From positions 1 to 7,633 of the forward strand of contig CAZYMF010000223.1 of assembly GCA_964648215.1 (NCBI GenBank): a stretch of 7,633 nt of DNA, read 5' to 3'. Both the position numbers and the translations under genes were made by a program. The DNA is from CAZYMF01 sp964648215. Lineage in GTDB: Bacteria; Desulfobacterota; Binatia; HRBIN30; JACQVA1. The notes beneath the pieces are model-generated. The model ran no database searches. It was not told the origin of the DNA and saw only the letters and a program-made list of their open reading frames with translations. Shown here one piece after another: positions 1 through 6,160 of the stretch (its first letter is position 1; each line of letters begins with the position of its first letter).

Positions 1-1209
1 GCGCTGCAGCAGCGGCTCGAGTCGGGCCCCGTCACTGCCGGAGTGTACGCGTCCATCCAGCGCAACCAGCCGAATCTGTTCTCGACCTCGCCGGTGTTCC
101 TGGCGCGGGCGCACGTCGAGCGCATGCAGGCGGTCATTGGCGCCATCGAGACGGTCGTTCGCAGTGAGCCCTTCGTCGACTGGGCCCTGGCCCGGGCGCC
201 CGCGATCGCCCGCTCCGATCCCGGGCCGCGCGGCGTCTTCCTCGGCTACGACTTTCACCTCGGGCACGACGGCCCCCAGCTCATCGAGATCAACACCAAC
301 GCCGGCGGCGGCCTGCTCAACGCGGCGCTGGCCCGGGCGCAGCGGGCGTGCTGCGCCGAGGTGGAGGCGGTGCTCAGCGGGTCGTGCGACACCGACAGCA
401 TCGAGGAACGCTTCCTCGACATGTTTCGCCGCGAGTGGCGGCGCCAGCGCGGCGATGCCCCGCTGCGGCGGATCGCCATCGTCGACGATCGTCCGGAAGA
501 GCAGTTCCTCTATCCCGAGTTCCTCATGTTTCGAGAGCTGTTCACTCGCGCCGGCCTGGCCGCGAGCATCGTCGACGTCCGCGACCTCGTCCACGAAGGC
601 GGGGTATTGCGGGCGGCGGGCGAGGCCGTCGATCTCGTCTACAACCGGCTGACCGATTTCTATTTCTCCGATCCGGGCTGCGCCGCGCTGCGCGCGGCCT
701 ACGTCGCCGGCGACGTCGTCGTCACGCCCAACCCGCACGTCTACGCCCGCTATGCCGACAAGCGTCACCTGACGGTGCTGTCGGATCCACGGCAGCTGCA
801 AGCGTGGGGCATTCCCGCCGACATCGTCGACCGGCTGACGGCCAGCGTTCCCGAAACCCGCCTCGTCGACCCGAATCGCCGCGACGAGTTCTGGCGCGAT
901 CGCAAACGCTACTTCTTCAAGCCGGCCGGCGGCTACGGCAGCAAGGCGGCGTACCGGGGCGACAAGCTGACCCGCGCGGTGTGGGAGGAGATCCTGACCC
1001 GGCCCTACGTCGCCCAGCGCGTGGTGCCGCCGAGCGAGCGCACCCTCCGCATCGACGAGCGCGAGGTTCCGCTGAAGCTCGATCTGCGCAACTACGTGTA
1101 CGACGGCGAGGTGCAGCTCGTCGCCGCCCGGCTCTATCAGGGGCAGACGACCAACTTTCGCACCCCGGGCGGCGGCTTCGCGCCGGTGTTTACGGAAGCG
1201 AGTCGATAG
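1..1209 (+). CDS. ATP-grasp-like protein of unknown substrate, 5' end possibly outside window
   Basis: The reading frame is open from the first base to a TAG at 1207-1209. The first usable start inside the window is a GTG at 43 (388 residues), but no stop lies upstream, so the true start may be outside. Numbered from the GTG, the N-terminal half has a GYDFH motif (68-72) followed by IEINTNAGGG (81-90). The C-terminal half looks like the nucleotide-binding part of an ATP-grasp fold: FFKPAGGYGSK (291-301, candidate ATP-binding Lys293), a YVAQRVV strand (322-328) resembling the adenine hinge, then KLDLRNY (345-351) and a Gly-rich TNFRTPGGGF (370-379) that could supply metal or phosphate ligands. 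ATP-grasp enzymes typically join a carboxylate to an amine or thiol through an acyl-phosphate. The substrate cannot be read from the sequence. No signal peptide or membrane segment is seen, so it is probably cytosolic. It appears to be monocistronic relative to the next gene, which lies 158 nt downstream across a repeat patch. The family call is from motif resemblance only; that the frame is coding is much more certain. Confidence 0.72.
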   Translation, partial: ALQQRLESGPVTAGVYASIQRNQPNLFSTSPVFLARAHVERMQAVIGAIETVVRSEPFVDWALARAPAIARSDPGPRGVFLGYDFHLGHDGPQLIEINTNAGGGLLNAALARAQRACCAEVEAVLSGSCDTDSIEERFLDMFRREWRRQRGDAPLRRIAIVDDRPEEQFLYPEFLMFRELFTRAGLAASIVDVRDLVHEGGVLRAAGEAVDLVYNRLTDFYFSDPGCAALRAAYVAGDVVVTPNPHVYARYADKRHLTVLSDPRQLQAWGIPADIVDRLTASVPETRLVDPNRRDEFWRDRKRYFFKPAGGYGSKAAYRGDKLTRAVWEEILTRPYVAQRVVPPSERTLRIDEREVPLKLDLRNYVYDGEVQLVAARLYQGQTTNFRTPGGGFAPVFTEASR

Positions 1210-1347
1210 TTGACAGTCAGTCGAAAGTCGAATGATTCAATGGTCGACGGTCGGGACGTGCGGCCGGACGGATTCTGGTCGATGCTCCGGGAAGCGCCGC
1301 GACGGTCAGCAAGTCGACTGTTGACCGTCGACGATGACCTGTCGACT
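1202..1347. repeat. Degenerate 7-bp (heptamer) repeat patch
   Basis: Units resembling GTCGAAA/GTCGACT recur with a 7-bp register. GTCGAC hexamers start at 1243, 1313, 1327 and 1341, so the intervals are 70, 14 and 14, all multiples of seven. A GTCGATG at 1278 and a GTCGGGA at 1250 keep the same phase. Between the last three GTCGAC copies sit the variants GTTGACC (1320) and ATGACCT (1334). On the left, GTCGATA (1202), GTTGACA (1209), GTCGAAA (1220) and GTCGAAT (1227) form a second block offset by a small slip. The left block begins inside the last codons of the ATP-grasp-like gene. There is also an inverted 10-mer pair, 1243-1252 against 1323-1332. The patch fills most of the 158-nt intergenic gap, and no clear promoter is visible within it. 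Confidence 0.7.
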
Positions 1348-1355
1348 CGTACTCG

Positions 1356-1361
1356 AGGAGG
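1356..1361 (+). promoter_or_regulatory. Ribosome binding site of the double-GFA gene
   Basis: A perfect AGGAGG lies 6 nt before the ATG at 1368. It fixes that start and argues against the alternative in-frame GTG codons downstream. Confidence 0.85.
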
Positions 1362-1367
1362 AACCAG

Positions 1368-2213
1368 ATGAGCCGAGGACGATGTCTCTGTGGTGACGTC
1401 ACGTGGGAGTTCGACGGGCCGTTCGAGTGGGTGGTGCACTGTCACTGCTCGCGTTGCCGCAAGGCGCACGGGGCCGCGTTTGCCACCTTCGTTGCCGGGC
1501 CGGCGGCGAGCTTGCGCCGCAGTGGTGGCGAGCACGTCAGGAGCTTCGTGCCGGCGGCGGGCTCCCCCCGCGGCTTCTGCGGCCGCTGCGGCTCGAAGGT
1601 GCCGGGAAAGCCGCGCGAGGGGCTGGCCTTCGCTCCCTCCGGCAACTTCGAGGAGGATCCGGGCGCGCGCCCGCTGGGACATGTTTTCGTCGGCTCCAAG
1701 GCCCCGTGGGTCGAGATCGGCGACAGCCTGCCGCGGTTCGACACCTTCCCGCCTGGAGTCGATGCCCCGGTGCTCCCCGACCGGCCATCGCTCGATCCAC
1801 CGGGCAAGCCGCGCGGTAGCTGCCTGTGCGGCGGGGTGACGTACGTCGTCGAGGGCTCTCCGCTGCGTGCCTACAACTGTCACTGCGCGCGCTGTCGGCG
1901 GGCCCGTTCGGCGGCGTTCGCCTCCAACATGTTCACCGCCGCCGACGGCGTGCGGTTCACGCGCGGCGAGGATCTGCTGCTGTCGTACAAGGTGCCCGAG
2001 GCGCAGCGCTTCACGCACGTCTTCTGCGGCCGCTGCGGCTCGTCGATGCCGCGCATCAGCCGCGACCGTGGACTGGCGATGGTACCCATGGGGAGCCTCG
2101 ACGACGACCCGGGAATCCGGCCGCAGGCACACATCTTCGTCGGCTCGAAGGCGCCCTGGTACACGATCGCCGACGAGCTGCCGCAGTACGCGGAGTACGC
2201 GCCGTCGGCGTGA
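1368..2213 (+). CDS. Tandem GFA/CENP-V-domain zinc protein
   Basis: This 281-residue protein consists of two consecutive GFA (glutathione-dependent formaldehyde-activating enzyme/CENP-V) domains. Domain 1 (about 3-130) has C6-L-C8-G, H24-C25-H26-C27-x2-C30 and F70-C71-x2-C74-G. Domain 2 (about 149-278) repeats the set as C152-L-C154-G, C171-H-C173-x2-C176 and C220-x2-C223-G. Each full set would bind two zinc ions per domain in this beta-tent fold. Both domains also share a closing segment, H(V/I)FVGSKAPW, at about 105-114 and 255-264, so the gene looks like an internal duplication rather than a fusion of unrelated parts. Family members are usually single-domain proteins of about 120-190 residues. 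The archetype was reported to speed the condensation of glutathione with formaldehyde, but most homologues have no proven activity, so the function is left open. The start is set by a strong AGGAGG. The gene converges on the E2 gene, with an 86-nt gap. No signal peptide is present, so it is probably cytosolic. Confidence 0.9.
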   Translation: MSRGRCLCGDVTWEFDGPFEWVVHCHCSRCRKAHGAAFATFVAGPAASLRRSGGEHVRSFVPAAGSPRGFCGRCGSKVPGKPREGLAFAPSGNFEEDPGARPLGHVFVGSKAPWVEIGDSLPRFDTFPPGVDAPVLPDRPSLDPPGKPRGSCLCGGVTYVVEGSPLRAYNCHCARCRRARSAAFASNMFTAADGVRFTRGEDLLLSYKVPEAQRFTHVFCGRCGSSMPRISRDRGLAMVPMGSLDDDPGIRPQAHIFVGSKAPWYTIADELPQYAEYAPSA

Positions 2214-2271
2214 GCCCGCGCTGGAGGGGCACGCGTCGTTGGGCTCCTCCTCTTGCCACCCCGCTCCTCCC

Positions 2272-2291
2272 GGCGCCGACGGAGCGGCGCC
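2272..2291. terminator. GC hairpin between convergent genes, possible bidirectional terminator
   Basis: A 7-bp all-GC stem (2272-2278 with 2285-2291) and a 6-nt loop lie between the stop of the double-GFA gene (2213) and the stop of the E2 gene (2300). Neither strand has a T-run after the stem, so it lacks the tail of a classical intrinsic terminator. The position between converging genes is what suggests a role. Confidence 0.3.
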
Positions 2292-2299
2292 CTCCAAGA

Positions 2300-3469
2300 T
2301 CAACCCATTCCCACCAGCAACGGCTCCGGTGCTTCCAGCAGCCCCTTGATCGCCCCGCTCAGCCGCGCCGCGGCGGCGCCGTCGGCGACGCGGTGGTCGT
2401 AGGCGATCGACAGGGTCACCAGCGGGCGAATCGCCACCGCGCCGTCGCGCACGACGGCGCGCTCCTCGACGGCGCCGACGAAGATCAGCACCGCTTCGGG
2501 CGGATTCAGGATCGGCAGGCCGGCGCGGATGCCGAAGCCGCCGAGGTTGGACACGGTGAACGAGCCCGATCCGATGAGATCGGGATCGAGGCGGTGCTGT
2601 CGCGCAGCCTCGGCCAGGCGCTTCGACTCGAGCGCCACCTCCAGCAGCGTGCGGCGGTCGGCGTTGCGAATGACCGGCACCAGGAGCCCGCGCGGCGTGT
2701 CCACCGCGACTCCCGCGTTCACGTCGTCGAACAGGACCAGCTCGTCACCCTCTATGCAGGCATTGAGCGCCGGGTGCTGCGTCAGGGCCTGCGCGCCGGC
2801 CTTGACGACGAAGTCGGTGAAGGTGATCGCGGCGAGCGGCGACGTCTCGGCCTTCCAGCGCTCGCGCAACCGTTGGATCGCCGTCACCTCGGCGTCGATC
2901 ATCTGCACGATGTGCGGCACGTCGCGCCAGGACTCGGTGACGCGGCGTGCGCTGGTCTGCTGCACCCGTGTGAGCGTGCGCCGTTCCCGGATCGGCCGGC
3001 CGATCACAGTGGGACTGGTTGCGGCCGCGCGTCGGACGTCGGCCTCGACGATCAGGCCGTCGGCGCCCGAGCCGGTGAGCGTGGCGACATCGACCCCGAG
3101 CTCCCGCGCCAGGCGGCGGGCGCGCGGCGACACCGGCGCGCCGCCGGCGGGCGGGGCGCTCGCCGGAGACGCTGCCACCGGTTGCTGCGCTGCCGGCGCC
3201 GCAGTGGCTTTCACCGGATCGAGCACCTCGCCGGAAGCGAGCACGTAGGCGAGGACGGCGCCGACCGCCGCCGTGGCGCCCTCGGGTACGACCGGATCGC
3301 CCATCCGTCCGTCGGCCGGCGCTTCGATCTGGTACTCGGCCTTCTCCGTCTCGATCGACGCCACCGGCTGGCCGGCGCGCACCGCGGAGCCCGCCGGCGC
3401 CAGCCAGGCCATCACGGTCCCCTCGGTCATCGAATGGCCGAGGCGCGGCATGCGAATGGCCGTGGCCAT
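2300..3469 (-). CDS. 2-oxo acid dehydrogenase complex E2 (dihydrolipoyl acyltransferase)
   Basis: This is the core acyltransferase of a pyruvate/acetoin-type dehydrogenase complex. It passes the acyl group from E1 to CoA by way of a swinging lipoyl arm. The 389 residues show the standard order. An N-terminal lipoyl domain (about 1-78) carries ETEKA, with the lipoylated lysine at K43. A flexible Ala/Pro-rich linker (about 86-112) follows, then a peripheral-subunit-binding domain (about 113-148, starting VSPRARRLARELGVD, with the usual GADGLI turn). The catalytic domain (about 165-389) has the YDHRVADG active-site motif, with H359 and D363. There is a single lipoyl domain, and the length is close to the roughly 400 residues usual for single-lipoyl E2 proteins. 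The ATG at 3469 lies 1 nt after the E1 beta stop, and no strong Shine-Dalgarno is seen, so translation is probably coupled. It is the last gene of the operon. The acyl substrate is not certain from the sequence, so no symbol is given. Confidence 0.95.
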   Translation of the reverse strand: MATAIRMPRLGHSMTEGTVMAWLAPAGSAVRAGQPVASIETEKAEYQIEAPADGRMGDPVVPEGATAAVGAVLAYVLASGEVLDPVKATAAPAAQQPVAASPASAPPAGGAPVSPRARRLARELGVDVATLTGSGADGLIVEADVRRAAATSPTVIGRPIRERRTLTRVQQTSARRVTESWRDVPHIVQMIDAEVTAIQRLRERWKAETSPLAAITFTDFVVKAGAQALTQHPALNACIEGDELVLFDDVNAGVAVDTPRGLLVPVIRNADRRTLLEVALESKRLAEAARQHRLDPDLIGSGSFTVSNLGGFGIRAGLPILNPPEAVLIFVGAVEERAVVRDGAVAIRPLVTLSIAYDHRVADGAAAARLSGAIKGLLEAPEPLLVGMG

Positions 3470-3470
3470 G

Positions 3471-4454
3471 TCAGAAGGCCGTCATCTCGCGCGCGGCGCT
3501 GACGATCTCCTCGACGCGCGGCACCACGGCGTCGACGAGGTGGAAGCTGGTTGGCAGTGGCACGTCCGGGATGGCGAGCCGGCGCAAGGGTCTGTCGAGG
3601 TAGCCGAAGGCGCGCTCCATCAGCACGGCGCCGATCTCGGCGCCGACGCCGAGCGTCCGATAGGCCTCCTCGACGATCAGGCAGCCGCCGGTCTTGCGCA
3701 CCGAGCCGAGCAGAGTCTCCCAATCGAACGGGTTCAAGGTCACCGGGTCGATGACCTCGACCTCGATGCCCTCTCCGGCGAGCTGGTCGGCGGCGACGAG
3801 CGCGCGCCGCAGCATCTCCTGCCAGGCGACGATGGTGAGCGCTCTTCCCGGTCGGCGTATCTTGGCGGCGCCGAAGGGGACGACCGCCGCGTCACCTTCG
3901 AGCACGGCGCCGCTCATGCCGTAGAGCAGCTTGTGCTCGAGAAAGACGACCGGGTCGTCGCTGCGGATCGCCGTTTTCAGCAGACCCTTGGCGTCGGCCG
4001 GTGTCGACGGCACGGCGAGGCGCAGGCCGGGGGTGTGCATGATGTAGGCTTCGGGGCACTGCGAGTGCTCCGGGCCGAAGCCGAAGCCGCCGGAGGCGGC
4101 GCGGATCACCAGCGGCAGGCGCACCGCGCCGTCGTGCGCGTAGCGCCACGTCGCCGCTTTGAGGAAGATCTCGTCGCCGGCGCAGAAGACGAAATCGGCG
4201 AACTGGAGCTCGGCCACCGGACGCATGCCGCGCATGGCCGCCCCGACCGCCGCGCCCACGATCGCCGTCTCCGAGATCGGCGTGTCGAAGACGCGCTCGC
4301 CGAACTCCTGGCGCAGCCCGGCGAGGACGCCGAAGATGCCGCCAAAGCGCGCCACGTCCTCGCCGTAGAGGATCACCGCCGGGTCGCGTCGCATCTCCTC
4401 GGCGAGCGCTTCGCGAATGGCCTCGCCGTACGTGATCTCGCGTGTGGCGCTCAT
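3471..4454 (-). CDS. 2-oxo acid dehydrogenase E1 component, beta subunit
   Basis: This 327-residue protein is the beta half of the thiamine-diphosphate-dependent E1 that decarboxylates the 2-oxo acid (or cleaves acetoin) and reductively acylates the E2 lipoyl group. The N-terminal pyrimidine-binding domain shows ITYGEAI near residue 7, GEDVARFGGIFG (31-42), and ISETAIVG (60-67), whose Glu62 matches the glutamate that contacts the cofactor aminopyrimidine. A EHSQCPEA segment follows, with His130 in the conserved active-site position. The C-terminal transketolase-type domain contains EVIDPVTLNPFD and IVEEAYRTLGVGAEI. The length matches the family. The start chosen is the ATG at 4454, which overlaps the E1 alpha stop in an ATGA junction. 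A longer frame reaching 4565 adds only Arg/Gly-rich sequence that reads inside the alpha gene. Pyruvate dehydrogenase and acetoin dehydrogenase beta subunits are hard to separate by eye. Confidence 0.95.
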   Translation of the reverse strand: MSATREITYGEAIREALAEEMRRDPAVILYGEDVARFGGIFGVLAGLRQEFGERVFDTPISETAIVGAAVGAAMRGMRPVAELQFADFVFCAGDEIFLKAATWRYAHDGAVRLPLVIRAASGGFGFGPEHSQCPEAYIMHTPGLRLAVPSTPADAKGLLKTAIRSDDPVVFLEHKLLYGMSGAVLEGDAAVVPFGAAKIRRPGRALTIVAWQEMLRRALVAADQLAGEGIEVEVIDPVTLNPFDWETLLGSVRKTGGCLIVEEAYRTLGVGAEIGAVLMERAFGYLDRPLRRLAIPDVPLPTSFHLVDAVVPRVEEIVSAAREMTAF

Positions 4455-5407
4455 GACGCGTACACGTTCTCCAGGGCCGTCTCGGCCGCCGCCAGAGGTT
4501 GCTTGCGCAGGACCTCCACGGCGCGGTCGATCTCGGCGCGGATCTCGTCCTCGATCCGGGCACAATGGGCCTCGTCGAGGAGCCCGCGCTCTTCCAGGGC
4601 CCGTTGGAACCGCGGCAGCGGATCGAGCGCGCGCTGCGCGTCGACCTCGGCGCGGGTGCGGTAGTGCTCCGGATCGCCGAAGAAGTGCGGTCCGAGACGC
4701 GCCACCTTGGCCTCGATCAGCGCCGGGCCGGCGCCGCTACGGGCGTGCGCCGCCAGCTCCGCGGTCGTGGCGTAGACCGCCTCCAGGTCGCCGCCGTCGA
4801 CGACGCGGCCGGGCATGCCGTAGCCGGCGGCGCGGTCGGCGATGTTCTCGACGGCGGTCGACTCGCTCGCCGGCACCGACACCGCCCAGCCGTTGTTCTC
4901 GCAGAAGAACAGGCAGGGCAGGCGCTTGACGGCAGCGAAGTTGGCGGCCTCGTGAAACTGGCCGCGGTTCGACGTGCCGTCGCCGAAGAACATGATGACG
5001 ACGCGGCCGGTGTGCTGGAACTTCTCCGCGAGGGCGACGCCGATACCGACGACCAGATTGCCGCCGAGGGTTCCGCTCTCCCCGAGGATGCCGCGGCTCG
5101 GATCGACGACGTGCATGACGCCGCCCTTGCCGCGATTGGTCCCGCCCTCGCGCCCCGCCATGTCGCACAGGATGCGCTCGGGCGGCAGGTCGCGCGCGAT
5201 CCAGTAGCCGACGCCGCGATGGGCGTAGAGCATCGGGTCGTCGGGGCGGAGCGCCGCCAGGGCGGCGATCTGGCAACCGTCCTGCCCCTCGCCGGGGTGC
5301 AGCGAGCCGGGAATCTCACCCGACATCGCGAGCTGGCGGATGCGTTCCTCCAGCCGTCGCGCCAGCAGCATCTTGCGGAAGATCGTCAGTCGGGTCGAGT
5401 CGTCCAT
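4451..5407 (-). CDS. 2-oxo acid dehydrogenase E1 component, alpha subunit (AcoA/PdhA type)
   Basis: This 318-residue alpha subunit pairs with the beta subunit encoded next to it and binds the diphosphate end of thiamine diphosphate through Mg2+. The classical motif is present as GDGTSN (142-147), ending in ENN (170-172). Other family hallmarks are the IPGSLHPGEGQD region (32-43), YAHRGVGYWI (61-70), GGTNRGKGGVMH (88-99) and GESGTLGGN (109-117). The loop near the active site reads GPHFFGDPEHYR (239-250), which is closer to the GHxxGDxxxYR form of acetoin-dehydrogenase alpha subunits than to the RYHGHSMSDP form of mitochondrial-like PDH E1 alpha. This favours an acetoin or related substrate but does not prove it. 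It is the first gene of the three-gene operon. The ATG at 5407 follows a GAGGGA Shine-Dalgarno, and the stop overlaps the beta start by 4 nt. No E3 (dihydrolipoamide dehydrogenase) or dedicated regulator is seen nearby. Confidence 0.95.
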   Translation of the reverse strand: MDDSTRLTIFRKMLLARRLEERIRQLAMSGEIPGSLHPGEGQDGCQIAALAALRPDDPMLYAHRGVGYWIARDLPPERILCDMAGREGGTNRGKGGVMHVVDPSRGILGESGTLGGNLVVGIGVALAEKFQHTGRVVIMFFGDGTSNRGQFHEAANFAAVKRLPCLFFCENNGWAVSVPASESTAVENIADRAAGYGMPGRVVDGGDLEAVYATTAELAAHARSGAGPALIEAKVARLGPHFFGDPEHYRTRAEVDAQRALDPLPRFQRALEERGLLDEAHCARIEDEIRAEIDRAVEVLRKQPLAAAETALENVYAS

Positions 5408-5416
5408 CGCCCAGGG

Positions 5417-5422
5417 TCCCTC
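5417..5422 (-). promoter_or_regulatory. Ribosome binding site of the E1 alpha gene
   Basis: On the minus strand, GAGGGA sits 9 nt before the ATG at 5407 and supports that start. The rest of the 92-nt gap to vapC (5408-5499) holds no recognisable promoter. It does hold a purine-rich stretch on the plus strand (5451-5470). Confidence 0.6.
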
Positions 5423-5499
5423 GTCAGTTCAAGGTCTCATCATGAAGCAGGAGGACGCAGAGGGGAAGGGGTGGGTAGACGCCGGGCGGAATGGATCGC

Positions 5500-5898
5500 T
5501 CAACCCGCTCGGACGTTGTGCACCACCACACGCAAACCAGGCGCCCGGGCGAGCGGCCCGTCAGCCGTGACTAACGCGGCCCCGCGGAGTTGGGCCGCGG
5601 CCACGTAGAGTGCATCATAGGCCGTCACGTGACCGCGTAGCGCCCAGGCGCCCTCGAGCAAGGGCTTGTGCGCCATGCGCTCCAGCGGCCATAGGCGCAA
5701 ATCGGCTACCGCCTCAGACGCGCGCCCCTCCCGGAGCCGCCCGCCCAACACCTCACGCCGGAGCACAGCCAGTACTTCGACGTCGAGTAGCTCGGGCGCA
5801 GCGAGATCCGCGCCGTCGAGGATGCTGCTTACGCGCAGCCCGAGCGTTGTTTGCAACAGATACTCGACGGCGGCGGAGGCGTCGACGACGTAGGTCAA
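5500..5898 (-). CDS. vapC: VapC-type PIN-domain toxin (probable TTG start)
   Basis: This is a PIN-domain ribonuclease of the VapC type, 132 residues, which matches the usual 125-145. The four acidic residues expected to hold the catalytic Mg2+ are all in place: D6 in YVVDAS, E41 in LLDVEVL, D95 in AYDALYVA and D113 in TADGPL. The domain is therefore intact, and in known systems such toxins cleave specific tRNA or rRNA sites when not bound by the antitoxin. No ATG or GTG lies at the expected N-terminus. The best start is TTG at 5898, with GGAG 8 nt upstream (5907-5910). This TTG overlaps the antitoxin stop (TTGA), typical of toxin-antitoxin operons, and a weak start fits lower toxin production. 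The frame stays open far upstream to about 7575, but that extension runs antisense through ord and vapB and is not credible. The function is assigned by family; the RNA target is unknown. Confidence 0.88.
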   Translation of the reverse strand: MTYVVDASAAVEYLLQTTLGLRVSSILDGADLAAPELLDVEVLAVLRREVLGGRLREGRASEAVADLRLWPLERMAHKPLLEGAWALRGHVTAYDALYVAAAQLRGAALVTADGPLARAPGLRVVVHNVRAG

Positions 5899-6131
5899 CG
5901 CCCGAACTCCGCCTCTCGCTCCGCCCGAACCTCGTCGAGGGTCCGTGCCGCCGACCGCCCGAGATCGACGGGCTCTCGCTTCGTCAGTCTGAGGCGGAAC
6001 TCCTCGCGGTCCACCTCGCGCGTCACCGCGTCGAGTACGAGATCGCGCACGGTTCTGCCCCGGCGTTTGGCCAAGCTGCGAAGCTTGCGATGCAGCGACT
6101 CGGGGACGTTCTTGACCTGAAGATTTGCCAT
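5895..6131 (-). CDS. vapB: VapB-type antitoxin, FitA-like ribbon-helix-helix protein
   Basis: This 78-residue protein begins MANLQVKNVPESLHRKLR, the typical beta strand and first helix of a FitA-like ribbon-helix-helix DNA-binding domain. The second helix is around RTVRDLVLDAVTREV (26-40). The charged C-terminal tail (about 41-78, rich in Arg and Glu) would be the part that wraps and blocks the PIN toxin. As in other VapB proteins, it is expected to dimerise, repress its own operon and neutralise VapC, which is encoded immediately downstream with a 4-nt overlap. The start is the ATG at 6131. A longer frame reaching 6236 adds 35 residues with no family resemblance and would read through the palindromic operator array, so it is rejected. 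There is no clear Shine-Dalgarno before the ATG, so the transcript may be leaderless or have a very short leader. Whether the pair still works as a toxin-antitoxin system cannot be told from sequence alone. Confidence 0.88.
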   Translation of the reverse strand: MANLQVKNVPESLHRKLRSLAKRRGRTVRDLVLDAVTREVDREEFRLRLTKREPVDLGRSAARTLDEVRAEREAEFGR

Positions 6132-6160
6132 GGCATGCCAATAGCATGCTTTGAGCATGC
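6127..6160. promoter_or_regulatory. Putative vapBC operator: three GCATGC palindromes at 11-bp spacing
   Basis: Three perfect GCATGC hexamers start at 6133, 6144 and 6155, exactly 11 bp apart, placing the same palindrome on one face of the helix at about one turn per copy. A further palindrome, GCCATGGC (6127-6134), overlaps the vapB ATG. Ribbon-helix-helix dimers bind short palindromes and often fill tandem sites cooperatively, so this array is a good candidate for VapB or VapBC autoregulation. The symmetry and spacing are read directly; binding is inferred. Confidence 0.72.

Noticed and set aside
1202..1347. Heptamer patch as a CRISPR array or an insertion-sequence end
   Set aside because: Units are only 7 bp, degenerate and without unique spacers. 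No transposase, target-site duplication or cas gene is present.
1137..2303. A 388-residue minus-strand open frame opposite the GFA gene
   Set aside because: The plus strand carries a complete zinc protein with a strong ribosome binding site. This frame is low-complexity, Arg/Ala-rich and crosses the repeat patch and the ATP-grasp-like gene end.
1826..3502. A 558-residue plus-strand open frame
   Set aside because: It is out of frame with the second GFA domain and then antisense to E2. It is Arg/Ala/Gly-rich and has no recognisable domain.
4455..4565. N-terminal extension of E1 beta to an upstream ATG
   Set aside because: The extra 37 residues are Arg/Gly-rich and lie in another frame of the E1 alpha gene. 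The ATGA junction at 4454-4451 gives a start at the usual family position.
3273..4664. A 463-residue plus-strand open frame
   Set aside because: It is antisense to E2, E1 beta and E1 alpha, all of which are intact by motif. The predicted residues show no family features.
5442..5570. A small plus-strand frame starting MKQEDAEGKG in the E1 alpha-vapC gap
   Set aside because: It has no ribosome binding site, runs antisense into the vapC end and has no similarity that I recognise. The plus-strand GAGGACGCAGAGG (5451-5463) resembles common intergenic repeat remnants rather than coding sequence.
4499..5608. A 369-residue plus-strand open frame
   Set aside because: It is antisense to E1 alpha and vapC and lacks a ribosome binding site or domain.
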